Of a stretch of 64,000 bases of DNA, positions 61,332 through 64,000 are shown one piece after another. Source of the DNA: Ottelia alismoides (Eukaryota > Streptophyta > Magnoliopsida > Alismatales > Hydrocharitaceae). The notes beneath the pieces were generated by a model, which searched no databases, was not told the DNA's origin, and saw nothing but the letters and a program-made list of their open reading frames with translations. Location: positions 1,054,001 to 1,118,000 of the forward strand of contig JAZKJV010000684.1 of NCBI GenBank assembly GCA_037367405.1. Reading direction: 5' to 3'. The number at the start of each line of letters is the position of its first letter. Position 1 is the first letter of the stretch. A program made the position numbers and the translations under genes.

Positions 61332-62739
61332 TGCAAACAGGTTAGTATTTTGTCTAAAAATTTTTATTCGATTTTCCAGATTCGGATAGTCTGACCCCCA
61401 AATTTTCATTGTAAATTCCATTTTTCAGCAATTATTTTCTTGTTTTATTTATTTTTGAGTCATTCTCTTACATTCTCTCTCTTATTTTTCTTGCGAGGTA
61501 GCCGATGTACATGGATCATTTTTCAAGAAACCGACGCATCTTCACCGACTTCTAAAAATCCGTAATTAATTTAAGATCGATTCGAGTCGTGAGAGAGCAT
61601 AGAGTCTAGAATTTATTTTCTGCAATTATTATTTTTGTAATTAGTTGCTCATTTATAGCGGTGTCCGTTTGGACTCTCGCGAGTGTAAAAAGACCTCTAA
61701 CTTTTTCTGTGGTGTGTCGTGGCCTATTTCACTCTCCGATGAGGGTGGGGTCCAACTTGAGTGGCGCTTAGGATAAACCTGCACTTACGTCTTTTAAAGC
61801 ATTCAATTTTTTTGATTGTTCTCGTAGGATCTAATATCACACTTCACTTTAATTAAGACACACATATATTATTCAATTTAGCCAAATTTAATTCAATTCT
61901 TCCCCGCTAATAGAACTTTCTGATAGGTGCGCTTTTTCATCGGCTTGCATCCATATAGACTAAATTTTCAATTCTTGTATTGCGTCCCACATGGAGATTG
62001 CGAGGATTCACTGTAAGTCTTCTAATTGAGCATACATCATTGTTTTCACGTGTATTGGCTTTTCCTGAACTTCTCCCTCTTGTTTTGTTACATAATTTTA
62101 AAGAAAATTGGGACTGGACGGTAAACGTGTATTTGTCCTCATTTAATACTTCAGTGATCACCTAATTAAAATTGGGATTGCTAAATATAGCCAACTTTAA
62201 ATAACTCATAAAATCGAGAATTTTTGCAGGAGAGCAACCCCAACCTTGGATTCTTTTATTTTTCTGAGTGAGCGAGAGACGACACTTAAAGCTAGAGCTC
62301 AAAAACCAGATTTTCATTCAGACTACTGATTTTAAAAACGATTAGCTACTTCTCTGTGAGGAATTCAGGTAGCCGATAAACGGTCCGAACTTCCTTGGCA
62401 GAGTGGGTGGTTTAAGGACACTGCACAAGTCTCCATCCTTAAGTAGCACGGGTAGCCGTTTTACGGTCCGTACTTACACCTATACTGGCTGAAGGTAGAT
62501 GCAACTAGTCGTAGGAATTCGGGACAGTCTTTAAGAAAATCTTCGGCACCTAACAGCTCCTAATTATTTTCTAAGGTTGATTTATCGCCAACTTAAAATT
62601 GAAAAGATAATTACCGAACTCTTACGGCTTCATTGTGTGAGTTGGTGAACCCGGAGTTTGATTTGTGTTTGAATTGGTGTGCGTGAACCGATATCGAAGA
62701 TCAAAAGCTGTACATTTGATAAATTTTTTTGACTATCCC
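61332..62739 (+). other. 5' leader of the Athila-like element (second copy)
   Basis: Homologous to 57272-58675. No gene. Confidence 0.65.
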
Positions 62740-64000
62740 ATGCACTCGCCACCAAGATCAACCATGACGATTCATCATCATCAACCTCTTTTGATAAACA
62801 CCAGACAATGGTCTGAGCACCCATCTGATCTATATTATGAAAATGAATTTTGTCTCAGTTTGGCCCAAATCATCTAAACCCCATTCTTTCAAAAATCCTG
62901 CAACATTTGCGGGAGACTTTCACCCGCGGATGAATTTGGCCCTCTCATTGAATTCCTCTTATAATTCAATCACACATAACCAATTTCCATCATGGACAGA
63001 ACCATCTTATTCTCGATTTCTCATTGAAACAAATAAACCATTTCAAGAGCAAGTCACTTTTGAATTTCATGACTGGCCGAGAATCCCAGATGGATAGATC
63101 CGCGCTTAATGATCATCAGTGTTAAATTGACCGCAACAATCAAATCCTTATTGACCATCCCGAATACTACTCATTTGATCAACATATACACATAGAGGAC
63201 CGAATGGGTGATATCGACACATATGCACCCTGTATGAATCCATTATTTGAGGATACAATCAATCACGACCATGGAAGTAGACTCTACTCCAAACAGCATT
63301 GCATGCCTGAGTCATGACATGTGGAGTATGAGACCTACACATTCCCGCAAAATTCTTCCTCTGAGCAGCCTCCTTCCATAAATCTTGAGGAGAAATTTTC
63401 AGAAAATAATGACCATATATCGGATATTCCAAGAAACTCTCCTCTCAGCACATACCAGAAATGGAAGATGAAATTATTGAATTTCAAATACAAAAACACA
63501 CACCAACTGCTCCCATGATTGATCATGAACAGAATTTTGAGGATGATATTTCGAGTATAAATAAGAGATTTGAATTAATGGAGGATAGATTTCAAAAATT
63601 TGCCGACCGATTAATTTCACTCTCTGAGAGCTCAGACATAAAAATGAATGAGGAAAAGATTGAATATCATGTTGAAATTTATGAGGATATTCCGAATCCT
63701 AGGGACGATTCTGACAGCGACACTTCTGCATACTACTCCCCTAGGAATGACTATGTCTCTAACTCTTACTCGGAACATCAAAGCCCTTTCTAATCTACAG
63801 GAGACACCACATCACCACACCATACATAAAATACTAAAAAAGTTGGAATATTCAAAAACACCCAAAAAATAGAAAATCTAGAAAATTACATAAAAATTGA
63901 AACTGAAGAAGATCCGAATTCGGATCCTGCTTTACGGGAAGCAGTGGAGAAAAGATTGATTTTTGAACTTCCCTTTATAAAAGCCATTGAACACTTCCCT
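62740..64000 (+). pseudogene. Broken first coding region of the Athila-like element, product unrecognised, runs off window
   Basis: A Met at 62740 opens a frame beginning MHSPPRSTMTIHHH. Protein-like reading then moves between frames: 62837-63097, then about 63130-63460 (with a TGA near 63318), then frame 2 from about 63440 through stops at 63791-63793 and about 63827 to the window edge, ending PFIKAIEHFP. The visible product is acidic, with a likely helical stretch (ISSINKRFELMEDRFQKFAD). I recognise no zinc knuckle or enzyme motif. Its position after the leader suggests a gag-like protein, but that is inference. At least three frame breaks make it a pseudogene. Confidence 0.55.

Larger units (their letters stand above)
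58988..63049 (+). repeat. Tandem duplication, unit 2
   Basis: Second copy. It starts inside the LTR (matching 54846) directly after leader sequence, with no LTR start. High similarity throughout with small indels; one ~36-base loss removes half of the conserved hairpin (59172-59197). Confidence 0.9.

Overview
The window looks like a gene-poor, heterochromatic stretch of a large seed-plant genome. It is built almost wholly of LTR retrotransposons nested in one another. I found no host protein gene, tRNA or rRNA gene, CRISPR array or bacterial-type operon. Plant origin rests on three things: an Athila-like Ty3/gypsy pol with tRNA-Asp-type primer sites (TGGCGCCGTTGCC), Ty1/copia elements with the initiator-Met tRNA primer site TGGTATCAGAGC, and their long LTRs. 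The species cannot be read from the sequence.

Left part (1-30112), Athila-like sequence. LTRs or LTR pieces lie at 744-3593 (-), 6437-~10725 (+), 20950-~24435 (+), ~24436-24967 (-), 27358-~27900 (-) and ~27901-30112 (+). A pol pseudogene without gag (12605-16454, +) has lost its frame at several points. It is followed by a long non-coding 3' region with hairpins each capped by a purine tract (16590-16946), a solo copia LTR with a 5-bp target duplication (18119-20619), and the polypurine tract and 3' LTR. At 24968-27357 is a short non-coding minus-strand internal region with its own primer site and purine tract. It is flanked by LTR halves in opposite orientations, which suggests an inversion.

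Middle part (30113-53427), Ty1/copia sequence, all minus strand. Element A (31927-42522, target duplication AGGAT) has one long gag-pol ORF (34429-38283) and is inserted in an older copia LTR remnant (30113-31926 and 42528-42808). Element B (42824-53422, target duplication AAGGA) has nearly identical LTRs and a well-kept leader, but its gag-pol is decayed. B is therefore probably a recently copied non-autonomous element that used proteins from a relative.

Right part (54116-64000): the 5' end of another Athila-like element, with a full LTR, primer site and leader. About 4.1 kb of it (partial LTR, primer site and leader) is tandemly duplicated. It is followed by broken coding sequence that runs off the window.

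The most interesting signals are structural: element B's LTR/coding contrast, the hairpin-plus-purine-tract arrays, the many short hairpins with 3-nt loops in the copia LTRs, a paired CACGTG motif at a fixed 23-bp spacing in the Athila-like LTRs, and the LTR rearrangements. All alignments and difference counts were made by eye.
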